Positions 53,445 through 64,000 of a DNA stretch of 64,000 nucleotides are shown piece after piece. The notes below the pieces were generated by a model. The model was given only the letters and a program-made list of their open reading frames with translations, was not told the origin of the DNA and did not search any database. Position numbers and translations under genes: made by a program. The DNA is from Phymatolithon calcareum (lineage: Eukaryota; Rhodophyta; Florideophyceae; Hapalidiales), in NCBI GenBank assembly GCA_977006965.1, contig OZ345364.1, positions 2,666,001-2,730,000 of the forward strand. The letters run 5' to 3'. How positions within the stretch are numbered: the first letter of the stretch is position 1; each line of letters begins with the position of its first letter.

Positions 53445-55044
53445 TTGAAAATGTACTGCTCCACCAACAGCACTCTCATTCCAATTTTTGAAGAAGATTC
53501 ATTTGAGCAAGAGCGCCTTCTTGCAAACCGATATGATATACCAATTTGCGACGTCGGCTCCGATGCGACGAGATTGCAAGAAGCTGCGCCCTACCTGGTG
53601 CTGGGGTATGGCATTAGTTCGGAAAAACGTTGGCCGCAGAGATCTTTTCCCTATGCGGGAAAGATTGACGCCTTCAGAGCGAGTGGCTTACCTTGTCAGA
53701 ATCGGAACATTCCATGGTCTACGGATGACATCTGTGCCTTCGGGAATGCGTACGGTAATGCATGTATCATTGAGCTTGTCCTTCCCCCTTGCACCGATGT
53801 GGTGGGCGCCGCGAATGGGCCTAATTGCTTCGTGAATGATCTTACTTGGTGCAGATGAATCAATCGGGCACGATTATGTTAACTGACGGAGGGGCCTTCT
53901 TGAGAATTCATCAAAATCGCGGCATAGACCCAGTCAAAAACGTCCTCATTACCAGTCATTATTTCGTGGACTGGTTACCAGGACGCGGCATAGGTTTTCA
54001 GTGGCTGAGTGTTGATTTGCAAACTTTCGAATCAGATGTTTTTGCACACTTTTGAGCAAAAACTTGAAACATCACGAAAAGTTTGGTTGAAAAGCAATTC
54101 CGCTTCCGAAAACTAAAAATCGTTATGAGAAAAATGTCCCATAGATGACCACACCAGCCACGCCATACCTATGCCGCGCCCTCATTACCAGTGAAAATAT
54201 TTCGGACTGGATTTGAGGACTTTTCCAGACTGGGATTGTGCCTCACCCAATCGGATGTCGGTGCTCAGCAAGCAAAATTTGTTTTTCTGTCTGAGAATTA
54301 CGAAATATGGGATCGTATGGAGGACCCAGGTGCTATAGTGCATGACCCTTTCGTTATGAAGGAAATTCCGGCGTGGTTGCACCGCATGGCTCGACATCCA
54401 TCACCTGGACTGCATGTGAAGCTTGTATCAGTATCTGTTTTTGTCGGAATGATTTGTGTGGCACTGTTCGCAGCTCCTGCAGCTGTACAATACCACGGAT
54501 CAGATGAAAACAAATGGGGCGATCTTGTAAACCAAGCTGTCGGAACGGGATCCGTCCTGTTTGGTGTTATACTGTTCCTCTTTCAAGTGACCTTTGGCTC
54601 TCCGTTTTTCAAACGGTCTGTGATACGAGGCTGGGTCATAATTAGGGGGTATGCGGGGCTAAGCTGTTTGCGCAGGACAAGGTCAAAGTGATTTCGGACC
54701 TGGCCTGCGATCCCAGAATCCCTGCTGGCCTCATCGCAGACCACAAGAACAATGCAGTACGGGCCGGCAGGACAAGGGGATGGTTAAAAGTAGGGCACTC
54801 TGTTGCCAAGTCGGATATGAAGGACCACGGTTATTTTGTGGTTCAAGACAAAGGTCTGGTTCTTGACCTCATTACTGCAAGATTCTATTCATGTTCTCGC
54901 CTAGGAAATGCTGTAATTATAAGGAAAAGATTTGATACTTGTCTGCCTCGTCTTAATCCCGCTATTATCAATCGCGGCGGACGAAAAGAGGCCACTGACC
55001 TACCTACGCGCTCCAGTTTTAAAGATGAAGAGGTGTTTCAGTAG
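53445..55044 (+). pseudogene. Decayed membrane protein gene, unrecognised
   Basis: Three open pieces in series: 53451-53858 (soluble, six or more Cys, ending FVNDLTWCR), 54191-54691 (two strong hydrophobic segments around VSVFVGMICVALFAAPAAVQ and VGTGSVLFGVILFLFQVTFG) and 54688-55044 (soluble, KVISDLACDPRIPAGLIADH onward). The second and third join by a single frameshift near 54660. Between the first and second sits an inverted-repeat insertion (53984-54178). The layout suggests a Cys-containing ectodomain, membrane pair and cytosolic tail. I cannot name the family; an active multi-exon gene is an alternative. Confidence 0.45.
53984..54178. mobile_element. Possible MITE, 12-bp terminal inverted repeats
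   Basis: CGCGGCATAGGT (53984-53995) and ACCTATGCCGCG (54167-54178) are exact inverted repeats enclosing 171 bp of AT-rich DNA. Flanking DNA on both sides carries a similar stretch (CCTCATTACCAGT then a TTTCG-GGACTGG block, at about 53943 and 54180), so this may instead be a tandem duplication containing a hairpin. Confidence 0.4.
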
Positions 55045-55530
55045 GGATATGAAAGCTTACTGAGAATTATATATTTGATATTGGGAGCTCTCAAAGTAAC
55101 TCCTGAGACACGCTCGCTTCAAGTTAAAAGGATGAAAAAGTTTCTTCTATCTCGACGATGGTTGCAACTGGTCAAGCGATTTAAGGAAGGCACGGTTCGT
55201 CCCAGTTCAATTTTTCGTTATTTCTTAGAGAGGATCAATTAGGCAAGCAATAGCAATAGGATTCCTCGCACGCAATTGAAGTTGCAATTGAGGTACTTCG
55301 CGCAATACTTATCGCAATTGAGGTACATCTCGCAATAACTACTGCAATATTAGGGGCAACAGAGATTTACCACTTCGATCTAAAGGTTATTCAATCCTTC
55401 GTTCTGCTCATCTCCTTGGAGTCGCTCTTGAACACGGTCGCTAACTACTTTCGCCGTCGCGGACTTGACGTCCTGTTTGTTCCAATATGCCTTTTAACCT
55501 ACTGAAACCATAAAACTAACTCTCTCGTGC
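55045..55530. repeat. GCAATTGAGGTAC-type short repeats; no gene
   Basis: 55255-55355 holds repeated GCAATTGAGGTAC and CGCAATA motifs resembling the TTGCAATA-rich interior of the MITEs but without recognisable ends. Confidence 0.45.
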
Positions 55531-55794
55531 GAAGATGAAAGAAGGCAGCGAGATGACTAGCTACCGTGAGCGTCCTAAATGGTTTCCAACCCGGGGCATC
55601 CCTTTGAAGGACGGCGACTGAAGATTGGCTATGTAGCGATATAGATGTTAAGCTTCCCCAAGGTCTGCACATTGTGCAGCTTGGGCAGCTGTTGTGACAT
55701 CAAGTACCACTCGTATCTGTTAAGTCTACTGGAGCCGTAAGGATGTGGAGTTGTTTACCAGCTCTGATAAATCCAGCAATAAAAGAAAGAAAGA
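55531..55794 (+). mobile_element. 5'-truncated copy of the 781-bp retroposon
   Basis: Matches 14088-14351 with one visible base difference, ending GCAATAAAAGAAAGAAAG. The 5' truncation is what target-primed reverse transcription produces. No convincing TSD was found. Confidence 0.85.
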
Positions 55795-56676
55795 CGACGC
55801 GGATTCTCCGCGAGCAAGCATAGCGCATGATTGCATTTGACAATACATGACAAATCTCTCAAACTTTGTTCTTTCCTGTAGATAGCGTCATTCAACTCAG
55901 TTGAACTGACGACCTAGACGAGACAACTTGTTCAACGTTGAGAGATACGAAACCTTCTTGATGCTTCGTGTGACGCCTCGCGGGTCAGCACAATCAAAGC
56001 GCTAGCGGTGCGGGAAAAACGATTTCCAGCCGAGGGGCTGGAAAGGAAAATATTGGCGATGTCGCAAAGGGAGCTGTTCTGCTCTCGCTAGTGAGATGCC
56101 TTCTTTGTTCTACCAGCAAGCCGCGCTTCACCTAAGTACGTCTACTCTGTGGGGCGCGACGTCAGCTTGCTCAGGGAGCGAGGCAACCCATCGGCGCGAT
56201 GACTCATCCCGCAGACGAGAGATCATCTAGCAGCTTCGATGAGCACATGTCATAGAGTACTCTAACATTATCGCGGCACTGTAACCGGCGCAGGGTAGTG
56301 AGAAACCATGGTATCCGTAAATGGCGCTCGCACGACCACGGGTCGGAGCGCCTGACCTTTCGGAACGTGTAGATCGAAAACTCTAACACATGCGTACAGT
56401 ACTATTAATCGCCACACGGGGATTAACGCATTACAGACAATGAAGGCTAAGGATTAGTGCGTTAAATTCGGTGATGACAACATGTCACCGAACATAGACG
56501 TACGCTTGCACATCGTGGTCATTTCCCTGGTTCGTAACTCCTCCTCCTCCGATGTCATAAACCATAAAGAGCGCCACGCAAAGTCTAACCTCCAGCAGTC
56601 AGAAAACCTAAAAGTGATATGTGTATCACGAGCCACTCAAACTGATCCTCGGTGTGTCGAGGGCACACAGGTGCAA
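55795..56676. other. No gene recognised
   Basis: Short frames only. Confidence 0.4.
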
Positions 56677-56688
56677 CCTTGCTTCCTG

Positions 56689-56962
56689 CCCCTTTGGAGA
56701 AAATCAGTATTGGGTGCCTACTTTGGGATTACCGCGGTAATCGAGCTAGTCGCCTTACAACGTACTCTGCCGTCGTCGAAGATGCGTACAGAAATTGAGT
56801 TTGAGTGCAAGAGACTCACAGGAGCTCTTGTTCGGAGAGAATTACGAATCAAGAATGTTTTGAGTAGCCAGAGGACTTTAGCTTAGATAATATCGCGAGA
56901 GCTGCCCCGTTACTCCAAGGTGAGGCTTTGGGAGCTCTCAAAATAAAATCATCAAATATCCC
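56689..56962 (+). mobile_element. LINE family B, 5'-truncated copy (274 bp)
   Basis: Exact 12-bp TSDs CCTTGCTTCCTG (56677-56688, 56963-56974). Encodes LWRKSVLGAYFGITAVIELV, ALQRTLPSSKM, KRLTGALVRRELRIKNVLSS and a stop at 56883-56885. The tail (GCCCCGTTACTCCAAGGTGA, GGGAGCTCTCAAAATAAAAT) ends CATCAAATATCC at the TSD. Confidence 0.88.
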
Positions 56963-57005
56963 CCTTGCTTCCTGTCGATGCTGTAAGCCACCTAAAAGTA
57001 AACTC

Positions 57006-57160
57006 CACCATTCCAATTTGAGTTGCAACTTGGAAAACATGCTCCAGTTATAATTGCAATTCGAACCTCTTCTCCAGTTACAGTCGCAATAGTGAAAACT
57101 CCGTGCAATAAATATAAAATTGCAATTAATTGCAATGAACTGCAATAAAATTAAATTGGG
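57006..57160. mobile_element. Possible MITE relic with TTGCAAT motifs
   Basis: Ends CCAATTTGAGTTGCAA and TGCAATAAAATTAAATTGG are roughly inverted and the interior is TTGCAATT-rich like the hAT MITEs. No TSD seen; weak. Confidence 0.3.
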
Positions 57161-57874
57161 ACGATCCCTGAAGGAAGGACAAATCGGAAAGATTATAGGC
57201 ATAGATAATGCCAGCGAGTAACCTATGCCAAAGACAAGCAATCTCTTAAATCCTGAATGGGACATCAATCTTCGAAACACGGGGGGCTGCGATTGGAAAC
57301 AGGCCAATGTCACAGATTTTCGAAACAATTTTTTTGTATCTTTGGAAAGCCGAGCACAGCTCCGTTCACAATACTTAGAAATTTCCAGACAAGCCCACTG
57401 CAATTTGTATCTGTGACTGCAACGAGCTGTGATGATGATGGGGGCTCTCGCAACTATTGTATCAGGAATCCACGACGCACACGACGTGTGATGTGGAGAC
57501 AGGAAGATTGCGAGTCGGACACATTCTACGGCGCACCCAGAATAGTCCTGTTCTATTAATCTCTGGGTTCAGAGCCCAGATGAAGGACCTCGATGGATGG
57601 ATCGTAGAGTGTATTGACACGGTAAGCTTGACTTGGCTATCTATCTCTGCAGGAGTGGGTCAGGTCTTATGTACTATGCTAAGGCTATTGAACGGTGTGT
57701 TCGCTAAGTGTTGGTAAGTGCCCGTAATCGCTAAGTGTCGGTAGGTGTCTCTGATAATTATAGATTGTCAACAATTGTCCGTTGTGCGACTAACCTGAGT
57801 GATAGCATACTTTGTCAGCATGCGTACACTGTCGCATCTCTACCGCTTCACACCCACCGATCAGGACGTTAAAG
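57161..57874. other. No gene recognised
   Basis: Short plus frames (up to 100 codons) with no domain; a repeated CGCTAAGTGT-G-GGTA motif at 57704-57745. Confidence 0.4.
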
Positions 57875-58060
57875 GAAAATCTTTTTATTTAAAAGTTATC
57901 AACTGGTCTTCAGACGCTTGGGGTAACTTTTCGAAGGCCATAGGTCCACGAACATGGTCTTTCTTCGTTGAACAATTGCATGGCCGGGCGCGAGAGGATG
58001 GAATGTGGCAAAAAACCGGCAACCGAGCGAACTGCTCCATATTTCTTCCATGTCGTAAGT
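57875..58060 (-). mobile_element. Short E-tail element
   Basis: Plus strand shows the E hairpin in reverse (AAAAGTTATCAACTGGTCTT, CAGACGCTTGGGGTAACTTT) and then the E2 block (CCATAGGTCCACGAACATGG, TCTTTC). It is the most diverged E tail; several inner stem pairs are lost while the outer stem is kept. Confidence 0.6.
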
Positions 58061-58351
58061 CGTAATCTTAGAACTCACTCCGATTCTCTACATATGGGAA
58101 AAAGAGAAGTTTGCTCAGAAGCGCCGAGGGCATACAGTATTATTATACTTAAACTTTTAATCGTGAAATGAGAATAACAATAGGTCACTAGCCTTCTGCA
58201 TCTGTTTTCAGCTGCCTTCGGGAATTGTAGACCTGATAAATAGTGATGAACATATGGGTATCTTACAGGCCTTGAGCGAAAGAGGGAAGAGAACTCGTTC
58301 GGTTCGATCGAAAAAATGAACCCGGATGACACATCATGTGGCATTGATTCT

Positions 58352-59770
58352 TCAAAAGCCCACATACGAATCGGGTGGGTCCGTGGGACTCTTAAGCTGA
58401 ATCAGGGCTGAAACGTCTTTCGAAGTTGCTGGGTAGGAAGAATCAATCACCTCGTTCTCTTCATCTCCTCCATCCTCGTCAGCATCCTCAGAGCTGTTCC
58501 CGGAGACAGCCGGCCCATCCACTTGGCTATGTCGAGGATCCGAGTCTTCGACAATCTCGAGCGTGGCCAGATGCATCATTGGCTCTGCAGCTATTGGTGT
58601 ATATGAATGATCGAAGGTCATTCCAAACAATTCTTCTTCGCTCCCTCCAAACATAAACGCTGAACCCAGAGAAACATGGTCTTGTGTCAACGACTCTAGT
58701 CTGATTCGCTTGTGTTGCTCAGAAGAGCTTTGGAACTGATCATAAGCGTCAATCTCAATTTCCGGCTCTTGTATGGATGATGTAGCGTACCCTTGCGTAT
58801 CACGCGTATTCGTCCTCTCCGAGTCCACTGTCCCTGGAGAAGCGTCGTCTATCTCGGCAACGTTTTGATCTGTCTCTGCAGGAAACGTTTGATTTTCTGT
58901 GCCTTGAGCACCGCTTGTGAGCTCAGATGCCTCAACAGGGTCATGTATTGCATAAAACTTTCGTTTTCTGAAAGTGCCGACGGACGCACAAGGGGGGCTT
59001 TCCGCAGTGTCTGCGTCCGGTACTGAATAGGTTTCTTGTGTTTCAGCAGAGCATGTACGTTCAAAAAATGTTTCAGCTATGCTGGCATCGTGGTAAACTT
59101 GTGCCACATGATGGGGTCCGAACCCCAAACCTTGCGGCGCAAATTGATAGCCCCTTCCGTGCCTCAGCGAGGTACCGTAGTCCACGGCGGCACTAATGCT
59201 CGGAGGCTGCGTCCCTGTAACAAACAAAGGTCCAGACGACCGTTCTCGCTTTGATTGTGGAGTAGACACTCGCCTGACAAAGTTAAAAGCATTTCCTCCT
59301 CCATAAAGATGAAAGTCTGCCTGATGCGGTTGCTGGCTGGACGCCCCAGTGTCGTCTCGTCTGAACAGAGGCATCGACCCCATATGTTTCGACTGTGCGG
59401 TCGGGGCAATTAGTCCAGTACCATCTTGATTAATCTTTCTCTTGATTGTTGAATTCCAATGGTTTTTGATCGCGTTATCAGTGCGACCGGGAAGCTTTTT
59501 TGCGATTTCTGACCATCGGTTTCCCACGCTGCGATGAAGGTCGATTAGAAGGGCGTCCTCTTCAACTGTCCAGGCGCCTTTCTTGATGTCGGGGTTAAGA
59601 TGATTTAACCATCGTTCTCGACACTGCTTGCCCGAGCGACTTGGCATTCGACCGGCGAGGTTAGTCCAGTTTCGCGGTCCTTGCGCATTCACTAGCGCTA
59701 CAAGCTGCGCATCCTCATCCTTTGTCCACGGCCCGCGCGCAAAACCATCCGCGTCATTCGTTCGACCCAT
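58352..59770 (-). CDS. R2R3-MYB transcription factor
   Basis: From ATG 59770 ([10 protein letters not shown]), 472 aa, one exon; the frame is open upstream to 60013 but has no ATG there. Two MYB repeats begin at residue about 12: R2 [38 protein letters not shown]3 [49 protein letters not shown]. Each keeps its three tryptophans, including the first Trp of R3, which plant R2R3 proteins usually replace. R3 helix 3 ([10 protein letters not shown]) is the DNA-contacting c-MYB-type helix binding AACNG sites. The remaining ~350 residues are low-complexity with an acidic run ([13 protein letters not shown]) near the C-terminus that could activate transcription. Nuclear. Confidence 0.92.
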   Translation of the reverse strand: MGRTNDADGFARGPWTKDEDAQLVALVNAQGPRNWTNLAGRMPSRSGKQCRERWLNHLNPDIKKGAWTVEEDALLIDLHRSVGNRWSEIAKKLPGRTDNAIKNHWNSTIKRKINQDGTGLIAPTAQSKHMGSMPLFRRDDTGASSQQPHQADFHLYGGGNAFNFVRRVSTPQSKRERSSGPLFVTGTQPPSISAAVDYGTSLRHGRGYQFAPQGLGFGPHHVAQVYHDASIAETFFERTCSAETQETYSVPDADTAESPPCASVGTFRKRKFYAIHDPVEASELTSGAQGTENQTFPAETDQNVAEIDDASPGTVDSERTNTRDTQGYATSSIQEPEIEIDAYDQFQSSSEQHKRIRLESLTQDHVSLGSAFMFGGSEEELFGMTFDHSYTPIAAEPMMHLATLEIVEDSDPRHSQVDGPAVSGNSSEDADEDGGDEENEVIDSSYPATSKDVSALIQLKSPTDPPDSYVGF

Positions 59771-60825
59771 GCCGTTCCGAGCACTGAAAATCGATGGAGA
59801 GAGCACACATTCAAACTTGAACCACGCTTGGGTAGATTTGATTGCTTGGCGGCGCACGAAAAGGCTCTCGAGAACCGCGCGAGCCTTGCTCTTGAATAAT
59901 CGGTGTCCGATACGAGCTTCGCTGATTCGAGCAAGTGTCCGGAGTGCCGAAAATTTCTTCGTTCTTCGCGATGGTAGACAACATGCTGCGTAAGTGGTAT
60001 TCTTGCAAGACAATTTCCCCCTGTAGACCTATGCGCAACCTGATTGTTACACGCTAATGTAGAATATAAAGGTATTGAGGCTGCATTGGCCCTCTGCGTC
60101 CATTCCTTCAGAATTCTGATCAATTATTATGGTTTGTGGGGCCTCCCACGCCAGAGGTTTCCACAATATATGTCTCTGAATTTTCAGGCCCTCTTTTACA
60201 TCATGTGGAGCGAACGCGGGGCCTCAAATTCGAGTCAGTCTTTTCGCATTGAGGTTTGGCCTGCAAGATCTTTTGCGTTGGGCCTCACAGGTTTGAATAT
60301 CGAGAATGACAAAAGGATGTTTTCGTAAGTTCGATGATTGTATCTGAATTCGTCCAAGAATTTGGTTAACGCAAGGCAGTATATAGCCCATCGCCCTGTC
60401 TTATCTCTAACGAGCAACTCAGAAACTTCTGCATTGAGTTCCACTTATTTTTGGTAGGACTTTAATGGCAATTAATTCTTCCTCGATTACCGATGTGTAG
60501 AGATGGTACAGACAATTTTTTTAAAAATGAAAACCCTGCTCTGGGCCTCCCTTCGCTGATGTGCCTTTGACCTGAAGCATTCATTCATGATTCTACGTCG
60601 GCCGATATATATCTGCGTGCATGAACTCCAATCTTGGTGAAAGCATGCAGCTTCAGAGAGAGTTTTAGGAGACGGAGTGTTCCAAGTTTTCTTTGGGCCG
60701 TAAGCCTCTCGGCATGCTCTAAACTTTTCCACGAAGTACTGGGCAAGAGCCATAATTCGCATTTTTCCGGTCTTCAGTAGCTTCTTAAAGGTAGTGAAGT
60801 TGAACAGGAGATATGCATTCATTCA
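59771..60825. other. No gene recognised; MYB upstream region
   Basis: Presumed promoter and 5' UTR of the MYB gene, then short frames without domains. Confidence 0.4.
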
Positions 60826-61146
60826 TTCATTTTACGTATTCCCCTTGTGGGGCTAGCAACACTCTGAGGGCCTAAGCTTCTTCCATTCTAATCTATTTGC
60901 TGTGAGTTTGACTGCTGCTTGCACGTCGAGGTCTGGGACGTCGGCAAAGATTGGCTCTGGGGTTGGTCGGACGCAGTGAAGTAGCACTTGAATAATATTC
61001 ATGCATTCATACCTACGCCTTAATCTAACAGAAGGTAAGACTTTGCACAAACCATCCGCGGTGAATATCCATGACTGCGCTGTAAAATATGGACTCAAGG
61101 GGGGGTCTTCGCGCCGCTCCTCTATCAATAGTGAATCAATCTGCAC
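60826..61146 (-). mobile_element. LINE family D C-terminus and tail
   Basis: Minus strand: VLLHCVRPTPEPIFADVPDL, DVQAAVKLTANRLEWKKLRP, a stop, the CCCC(ACAA)GGGG hairpin and an (AATG)3 tail (CATTCATTCATTTT on the plus strand at 60826). It is the clearest D 3' end in the window. Sequence upstream of VLLHC diverges from the 50 kb copy. Confidence 0.7.
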
Positions 61147-61602
61147 TCGATTCCTTCCCCGTTTGTAACCCCTTGCAGAAGGTGATAGCTAACCGTTCTA
61201 CCTCGGTCGTTGCGTGATCACAGTCTCTCATCTGAGCACTCCTAAAGAAGCATCTCTAGATTTGTGCACTGAAGCGAACCCTCCTCGAGAACACCGATTC
61301 AAAGCTTGCAGAATTATTCTGTTGCTGGGAGAAGCGCATTCAATATGATTTGCTTTGCAGTCTACAGCGTGTATTATCTGAACTTTCCATTAGGCCGAAT
61401 ACCCAAGATTAACTTTCTCTTCCGTCGCGCAACTCCGGCATGTCAGGCATCAATCTGTGCAGTAGCGAACAGTACCTACCCAGACGGTGTACTGAAACAG
61501 AAGTGTTGGAAATCTAATCGTGTCTCTGAGGGAGCACCGTGATCATCCTTGGCATCCACGGCACATGAATAATTGACCTTGGTAATTATTACCGAGGTCA
61601 AT
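61147..61602. other. No gene recognised
   Basis: Short frames only. Confidence 0.4.
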
Positions 61603-61878
61603 TTACACGGTCGGCTCCAAAATGGTTCCCATTTTGGTATCATCGATCCTGAATGTTTGATCGGACTCAATATCGTAGTCATGTGTGTTCCAATACAATG
61701 ACCTGGACGGACGCTTAATGAGACCTTGTCTCTCTCGCTGCACGAAACGTTTTTCCAAACGAAACAAAACATCATCCGCATATGAGAAGAATATATGAAC
61801 CCACATACAGAGGACCATCTGAAGCTCTGCACATATAGCTCGTCCACCCGCTTCATACCCCGAGCGACGTTCCACCAT
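61603..61878 (-). pseudogene. Possible reverse transcriptase fragment (YADD)
   Basis: A minus frame reads HIFFSYADDVLFRLEKRFVQ, and YADDVLF matches the catalytic block of LINE reverse transcriptases. Flanking residues do not align with families A-E and the frame is short, so coincidence is possible. Confidence 0.35.
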
Positions 61879-62234
61879 TCAAAATCATACCGGCACCTCT
61901 ATTTCATCTTCCAATACTACCTTTTCGGCCATTTCACATCAATCATCGCATGTGTAGTCCCCGAAACGGAATCTTTACACCGACAGGTGTTCTCTCGTGT
62001 GGTTTTCAGATGCCTTCCCAGTGCAGTCCTTGTCCGATCACAAGCACTGGATGATACAATCATGCATGCATGCATTGCCCCAACGTTCTATTTTCGGAGA
62101 TGGAAACAGACGCCGCTCTCTTTGCCTCTCTCTCACCCTCGGTTAGTCAGTCCGAGCAGTACATTAGCTTTGGTATTTAACATCGATTGTCCTTCTACTT
62201 TTCCTAATGAGCAATCACTTCGGCATCTTCTCTC

Positions 62235-63074
62235 ATGTCCCATCTACCTTGTCGAATGGCAGTCTCTACGATTCTATTGGTAATTCTGTCTGTTGCAGCC
62301 GCCTTTGCCATACCCATAACCCACCATCCTCCGCATCTCTCCGCTATTACAGCATTGATCCCGTCGTCATCCGTGCGCCAATGGAAACAGGGCGGTCCGT
62401 GCAAAAGAAATGACTTTGTTTGCATGAACGAAATCGCCCTGCTGTATGTTAATCAGATTCGCGCCAAGGTTTCTCGCAACCCTCTCTCGCAGGGCACAGA
62501 GAGTATGCTTGAAGTGGCCATGAAACATTCGAAGCGCATGTATCGTGATTTACCGGCACGCAAAAAGCAAAAGAAGTTTCCAGTTTTCCATCAGGACATG
62601 GCGAAAACCAAACTTGGTTGCAGTTCTCATTTCTCGGGAGAAAACGTCGGTCAAAACTTCGTGGGATTCGGTTCAAGGCCCACAGATCCCGCAAAACTCT
62701 GCGTAACGCAATTCAAAAAGTCCAAGCCGCATTACAAGCATCTCATCCATCCGAGGCATGAAGCTGTCGTCATGGGTGTTTTCATTGACAAGAAAAACTA
62801 CATTTGGTGCACCCAGATATTCTCTGTTGTAAGTGTCTTCACTAAGGCCGGCAAGTGCATGAAACTCAAACCTTGGAAGGGTAAGTCTCTCAAGTTTTCT
62901 AGCAGGGGACATGTGTTTAGGAAGCTATCATTCGTCGGTCGCTTCCCGAACGGTCTTGTGGACAAAATGATCCTCAAGTGTGGAGCAGGTCACTGCAAGT
63001 ATTGCCAGCAACATGGCGCCAAGTGTCTCACCGAGGAGAACAGCGTCAAAATCGATCTCAAGTATTTCATCTAA
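62235..63074 (+). CDS. Secreted CAP-domain (SCP/PR-1-like) protein
   Basis: 279 codons from ATG 62235; ATG 62256 (MAVSTILLVILSVAAAFA) gives a cleaner signal peptide and is a likely start. The CAP domain spans about residues 60-205: MNEIALLYVNQIRAK, MLEVAMKHSKRMYRD, HQDM, the CAP signature HFSGENVGQNF, QFKKSKPHYKHLIHPRH and EAVVMGVFIDKKNYIWCTQI. Family members are extracellular, bind sterols or lipids, or act in wall and defence biology; no specific role can be read here. A basic, Cys-containing C-terminal extension (GAGHCKYCQQHGAKC) follows. Single exon. Upstream gene is the MYB, over 2 kb away. Confidence 0.85.
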   Translation: MSHLPCRMAVSTILLVILSVAAAFAIPITHHPPHLSAITALIPSSSVRQWKQGGPCKRNDFVCMNEIALLYVNQIRAKVSRNPLSQGTESMLEVAMKHSKRMYRDLPARKKQKKFPVFHQDMAKTKLGCSSHFSGENVGQNFVGFGSRPTDPAKLCVTQFKKSKPHYKHLIHPRHEAVVMGVFIDKKNYIWCTQIFSVVSVFTKAGKCMKLKPWKGKSLKFSSRGHVFRKLSFVGRFPNGLVDKMILKCGAGHCKYCQQHGAKCLTEENSVKIDLKYFI

Positions 63075-64000
63075 TGCGACGATGTTCTTCGACATTCGCT
63101 GCTCGGCAGAAGCAACAATTCTTGCTTTTCTCTTGAGCGCAATTGACATATTCTGTGCAGCCAAATGTACATTCCATGAATAGCAATCTTCATCATTCAT
63201 TCTCACCGCAGAAGCTTACACATTTTTCCATAAATTTCTCGTCTGCCGCGGAATCGTCAAACGAAAATTTTCTCTTCGTCAACGGAAACGGTACACTCAC
63301 TACTACCATTTATGGTAACTTGTTTTTCTAGGGTCGGGGCTGCACTGGACCACTTCGCAACTATTGTAGACAGACTTTTGCATCCGAGCAGTCTTCCAGA
63401 TATTCCGGCATGATGCCCGCGATGGGAGTGACGACTAATTCAGACCAGTTTAGCAGAGTTGCTTCTTTCACGGAGCTCGCCCAAAACGGCGGTCACATCG
63501 ATGCCAGCTGCCATCTTCAAAACGATGCCTTTTGTAAAGCTGTGGGATAGGCTTTGCCCTAGGAAACCCCTCTCGACCTATCGGAAATGGAATTGTACTC
63601 GCGCGCGTTCGAAAATCCGGGCTCCATCACGGACTCACCCATGCCCAGGCATTGTGCAGGTGCAAAAAGTTCATTCATTTCAAGTTATCGAAAACTGTGC
63701 TGATACCATTTTACTGTGCGGTTAGCTATCCATCATCGAAGCAGGCATTACGGGCAGCGTGAGTTTACATTTCGCGCTGCTGACATTCAACACGCAAATT
63801 CAAATGTTTCTCATTCGATCCCCTGAAGACGCTAAACTCGTCAATTTCGAAATCCAGTCAGTTGAGCGTAGTGCTCAGAGCGACAATTTCAGACGCGGTT
63901 AGTGAAGCTTCAAGCTCGATGGGGGCGAATTTTTCGAGTAGCCAACACCACAACGTCCAGAAGGCCGGTGAAGAAGAGTACTGTACCCCGATATTGCGCA
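63075..64000. other. No gene recognised
   Basis: 3' flank of the CAP gene, then short frames without domains to the window end. Confidence 0.4.

Noticed and set aside
56849-57403. 184-codon minus-strand frame
   Set aside because: It runs antisense through a LINE B tail and a TTGCAAT-rich repeat, so it is not a gene.

Overview
This is a eukaryotic nuclear window. It has three small islands of compact, mostly single-exon genes set in a dense field of retrotransposon debris. The clearly real genes encode a DUS3-type tRNA-dihydrouridine synthase, a HAD phosphatase, a secreted Hedgehog/intein (Hint) protein, an MFSD5-like transporter, LSm5, a Tat-SF1/Cus2 splicing factor, ribosomal protein eS10, an R2R3-MYB factor and a secreted CAP-domain protein. 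Few and short introns (98, 103 and 128 nt), close gene spacing, Hint-domain secretion and heavy non-LTR load best fit a florideophyte red alga such as Chondrus. That assignment is inference; no marker gene proves it.

Layout. 0-31 kb is almost wholly transposon-derived: an open membrane-protein frame running off the left edge, a nearly complete 4,957-bp LINE (family A, 3404-8360, minus strand) nested in another LINE (family B), and many 5'-truncated pieces of families B, C and E, several with exact target-site duplications (TSDs). It also holds two hAT-type MITEs, a 781-bp retroposon with an AAAG-type tail, and two chimeric non-autonomous elements that borrow LINE tails. Gene island 1 (32.1-36.3 kb) carries DUS3 and the HAD phosphatase head to head, then the Hint gene. 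Island 2 (39.9-44.1 kb) holds MFSD5, LSm5, Tat-SF1/Cus2 and eS10 in about 4.2 kb, three of them RNA-metabolism genes. 44-58 kb returns to LINE debris (families B, C, D, E) plus a decayed membrane-protein gene. Island 3 (58.4-63.1 kb) has the MYB and CAP genes.

How it fits together. The strongest non-gene signal is in the LINE 3' ends. Families B, C and E each end in a short RNA-like hairpin followed by a CTTTTAAATAAA-type box and a family-specific terminus rather than a long poly(A). Copies of the B and E tails carry paired base changes that keep the stems. Unrelated heads are attached to the B tail (28488-28874, with a pol III B-box-like motif) and to the E tail (20379-20922, with a GC-rich tandem array). 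Each is bounded by a 12-14 bp TSD, as expected if the tail alone is enough for LINE enzymes to mobilise an RNA. Families A and B are nested inside each other at different sites, so their activity periods overlapped.

Limits: everything was read by eye. Family names A-E are local labels. Ends given with a TSD are exact to about 1 bp; other transposon boundaries are approximate.
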